Origin: an uncultured Campylobacter sp. | Lineage (GTDB): Bacteria; Actinomycetota; Actinomycetes; Mycobacteriales; Mycobacteriaceae | Length of the DNA stretch: 14,789 nucleotides | Assembly: GCA_943913625.1 (NCBI GenBank) | Contig: CALTYW010000051.1 | Span: 1-14,789, forward strand | Direction: 5' to 3' | The notes under the pieces: generated by a model | Seen by the model: the letters and a program-made list of their open reading frames with translations, nothing else | What the model was told of the DNA's origin: nothing | The model's database searches: none | Part shown: positions 13,884 through 14,789 of the stretch, one piece after another | Layout: each line of letters begins with the position of its first letter | Position numbering within the stretch: position 1 is the stretch's first letter | Translations under genes and position numbers: made by a program

Positions 13884-14177
13884 CTACCCCAGCTTCCCGC
13901 GGCCTAACCGAAGCAAGATCGAGGCCAACGCTGGCCCTTCTTCGCCGAGTTCGTCGCGGAACTGGTTGATAATCGCCACCTCACGGGTGTGCACCAGCCG
14001 CGTCCCGCCCGATCCCATTCGGGTTTTGCCGATGGCTCGGGAGATCTCGCTGCGCCGCTTCACCGCGTCGAGGATGACGCGGTCGAGGCGGTCGATCTCT
14101 TTGCGGTACTGCTGAATCTCCGCGTCCGACAACGGGTCTTCGGTACCGGATGGCATGCGGATTTCAAGCTCGCTCAT
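13884..14177 (-). CDS. aroQ: Chorismate mutase, AroQ-delta (actinobacterial) type
   Basis: A 97-residue all-helical enzyme converting chorismate to prephenate for phenylalanine and tyrosine synthesis. EIDRLDRVILDAVKRRSEISRAIGKTRM (27-54) and GGTRLVHTREVAII (57-70) closely match the short chorismate mutase of Mycobacterium tuberculosis (Rv0948c). That enzyme is weak alone and is activated by binding DAHP synthase. The C-terminal LLRLGRGKLG matches the tail involved in that partnership, so the same feedback-controlled complex is likely. The ATG at 14177 lies eight nucleotides after a CATAAT hexamer and lacks a ribosome site. The gene is divergent from pcrA. A variant start at residue 8 (Met) is possible. 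Confidence 0.93.
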   Translation of the reverse strand: MSELEIRMPSGTEDPLSDAEIQQYRKEIDRLDRVILDAVKRRSEISRAIGKTRMGSGGTRLVHTREVAIINQFRDELGEEGPALASILLRLGRGKLG

Positions 14178-14185
14178 GGGGACTG

Positions 14186-14191
14186 ATTATG
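14186..14191 (-). promoter_or_regulatory. Putative -10 element of chorismate mutase (leaderless)
   Basis: On the minus strand CATAAT is followed by eight nucleotides and the ATG at 14177. No ribosome site is present. Confidence 0.4.
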
Positions 14192-14202
14192 CCAGTTCGA
14201 AC

Positions 14203-14214
14203 ACCCGCGCGGGT
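14203..14214. promoter_or_regulatory. 12-bp palindrome between the divergent chorismate mutase and pcrA promoters
   Basis: ACCCGCGCGGGT is a perfect 12-bp palindrome placed between the two divergent -10-like elements. It could bind a dimeric regulator, but GC-only palindromes arise easily in this base composition. Confidence 0.25.
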
Positions 14215-14231
14215 CGTGTCGGCGGCGTTAG

Positions 14232-14237
14232 TACAGT
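14232..14237 (+). promoter_or_regulatory. Putative -10 element of pcrA (leaderless)
   Basis: TACAGT is separated by seven nucleotides (GACACCC) from the ATG at 14245, with no ribosome site. Confidence 0.45.
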
Positions 14238-14244
14238 GACACCC

Positions 14245-14789
14245 ATGACCGATCTGACCCTGGGTTTGAATCCGCAGCAGCAGGCCGCCGTCGTGCACGA
14301 GGGCAGCCCGCTGCTCATCGTCGCCGGTGCCGGTTCCGGCAAGACCGCGGTGCTTACACGCCGCATCGCGTACCTCCTGCAAAACCGCGGTGTGGCGCCG
14401 TGGCAAATCCTGGCCATCACCTTCACCAACAAGGCTGCGGCCGAGATGAAAGAGCGTGTGGCGCAGCTGGTCGGCCCCGAAGCGGAGCGGATGTGGGTTG
14501 CTACGTTCCACTCGGTGTGCGTGCGCATCTTGCGTCAACAAGCTCAGCTCGTTGAAGGCTTGAACACGAACTTCACCATCTACGACGCGGACGATTCGCG
14601 CCGGCTGCTCGGCATGATCGGCAAGGACTTCAACCTGGATTTGAAGAAGTTCACGCCGCGCACGCTGGCGAATGCGATCTCGAACCACAAAAACGAGCTG
14701 GTCGGCCCGCAGCAGGCGCTCGTGCAGGCAGAGCAAACCCACAACCCGTTCGAAACGACGGTGGCGAAGGTCTACGCCGAGTACCAGCG
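14245..14789 (+). CDS. pcrA: UvrD/PcrA superfamily 1 DNA helicase, N-terminal part (runs off the window)
   Basis: The first 181 codons of a 3'-to-5' DNA helicase used in nucleotide excision repair and in clearing replication and recombination intermediates. Motifs in order: Q-motif LNPQQQAAVVH (8-18), Walker A AGAGSGKT (27-34), ITFTNKAAAEMKERV (58-72, motif Ia) and WVATFHSVCVRILR (84-97, motif Ib). The rest, including the DExx box, is beyond the window. LNPQQQAAV and the FHS motif fit PcrA/UvrD rather than Rep or RecB. The ATG at 14245 is preferred because the conserved N-terminus begins there and a -10-like element sits seven nucleotides upstream. Confidence 0.95.
   Translation, partial: MTDLTLGLNPQQQAAVVHEGSPLLIVAGAGSGKTAVLTRRIAYLLQNRGVAPWQILAITFTNKAAAEMKERVAQLVGPEAERMWVATFHSVCVRILRQQAQLVEGLNTNFTIYDADDSRRLLGMIGKDFNLDLKKFTPRTLANAISNHKNELVGPQQALVQAEQTHNPFETTVAKVYAEYQ

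Noticed and set aside
14196..14216. Possible LexA (SOS) box before pcrA, suggested by TTCGAACA
   Set aside because: Only the left half fits; the expected TGTTCGA right half is absent at the required spacing.

Overview
The window is high-GC, densely packed DNA that looks like a Corynebacterium chromosome. The gene order thyA–cysQ–lhr–nei–dedA–pgi–chorismate mutase–pcrA resembles, from memory, the pgi region of Corynebacterium glutamicum. Several proteins have mycobacterial-type orthologues (MhuD-like heme oxygenase, AroQ-delta chorismate mutase, full-length Lhr helicase). Many genes have a -10-like hexamer 6-8 nt before the start codon and no ribosome binding site, which fits the leaderless transcription common in this group.

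Region 1 (1-1122, minus strand): the 5' part of thyA preceded by cysQ. The thyA GTG overlaps the cysQ stop by one base. Region 2 (1169-5839, plus): a complete lhr DNA-repair helicase of 1556 aa, divergent from cysQ across 46 bp that hold two opposed leaderless promoters.

Region 3 (5840-8672): an accessory islet that splits lhr from nei, which are neighbours in mycobacteria. It holds (a) three tandem 23-bp repeats plus an inverted half copy, leading into the promoter of an AAA/DUF4143 ATPase; (b) on the minus strand, an intact VapB antitoxin followed by two broken PIN toxins: one cut after 46 codons, the next starting in an ATGA overlap and carrying an internal deletion and frameshift; (c) divergent from it, an apparently intact ribbon-helix-helix antitoxin and Fic/Doc toxin, with paired GGTACC boxes over the promoter. 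The doc stop codon lies inside the start of nei, and the likely nei promoter lies inside doc, so this is probably the islet boundary.

Region 4 (8673-13365): nei (plus) converges on a minus-strand cluster pgi–GCS2-family ligase–dedA. Between nei and dedA is a hairpin with a 27-bp, nearly perfect stem. pgi has a strong Shine-Dalgarno sequence and the ligase start overlaps the pgi stop by one base. Region 5 (13455-14789): an MhuD-like heme-degrading monooxygenase (plus) with a histidine/glycine-rich insertion, a chorismate mutase (minus), and the divergent 5' end of pcrA/uvrD, cut by the window edge.

The core genes serve nucleotide and sulfur metabolism, DNA repair, central carbon metabolism and aromatic amino-acid synthesis. 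The most unusual material is the islet, above all the repeat-preceded ATPase and the decayed toxin-antitoxin cluster beside a live-looking one.
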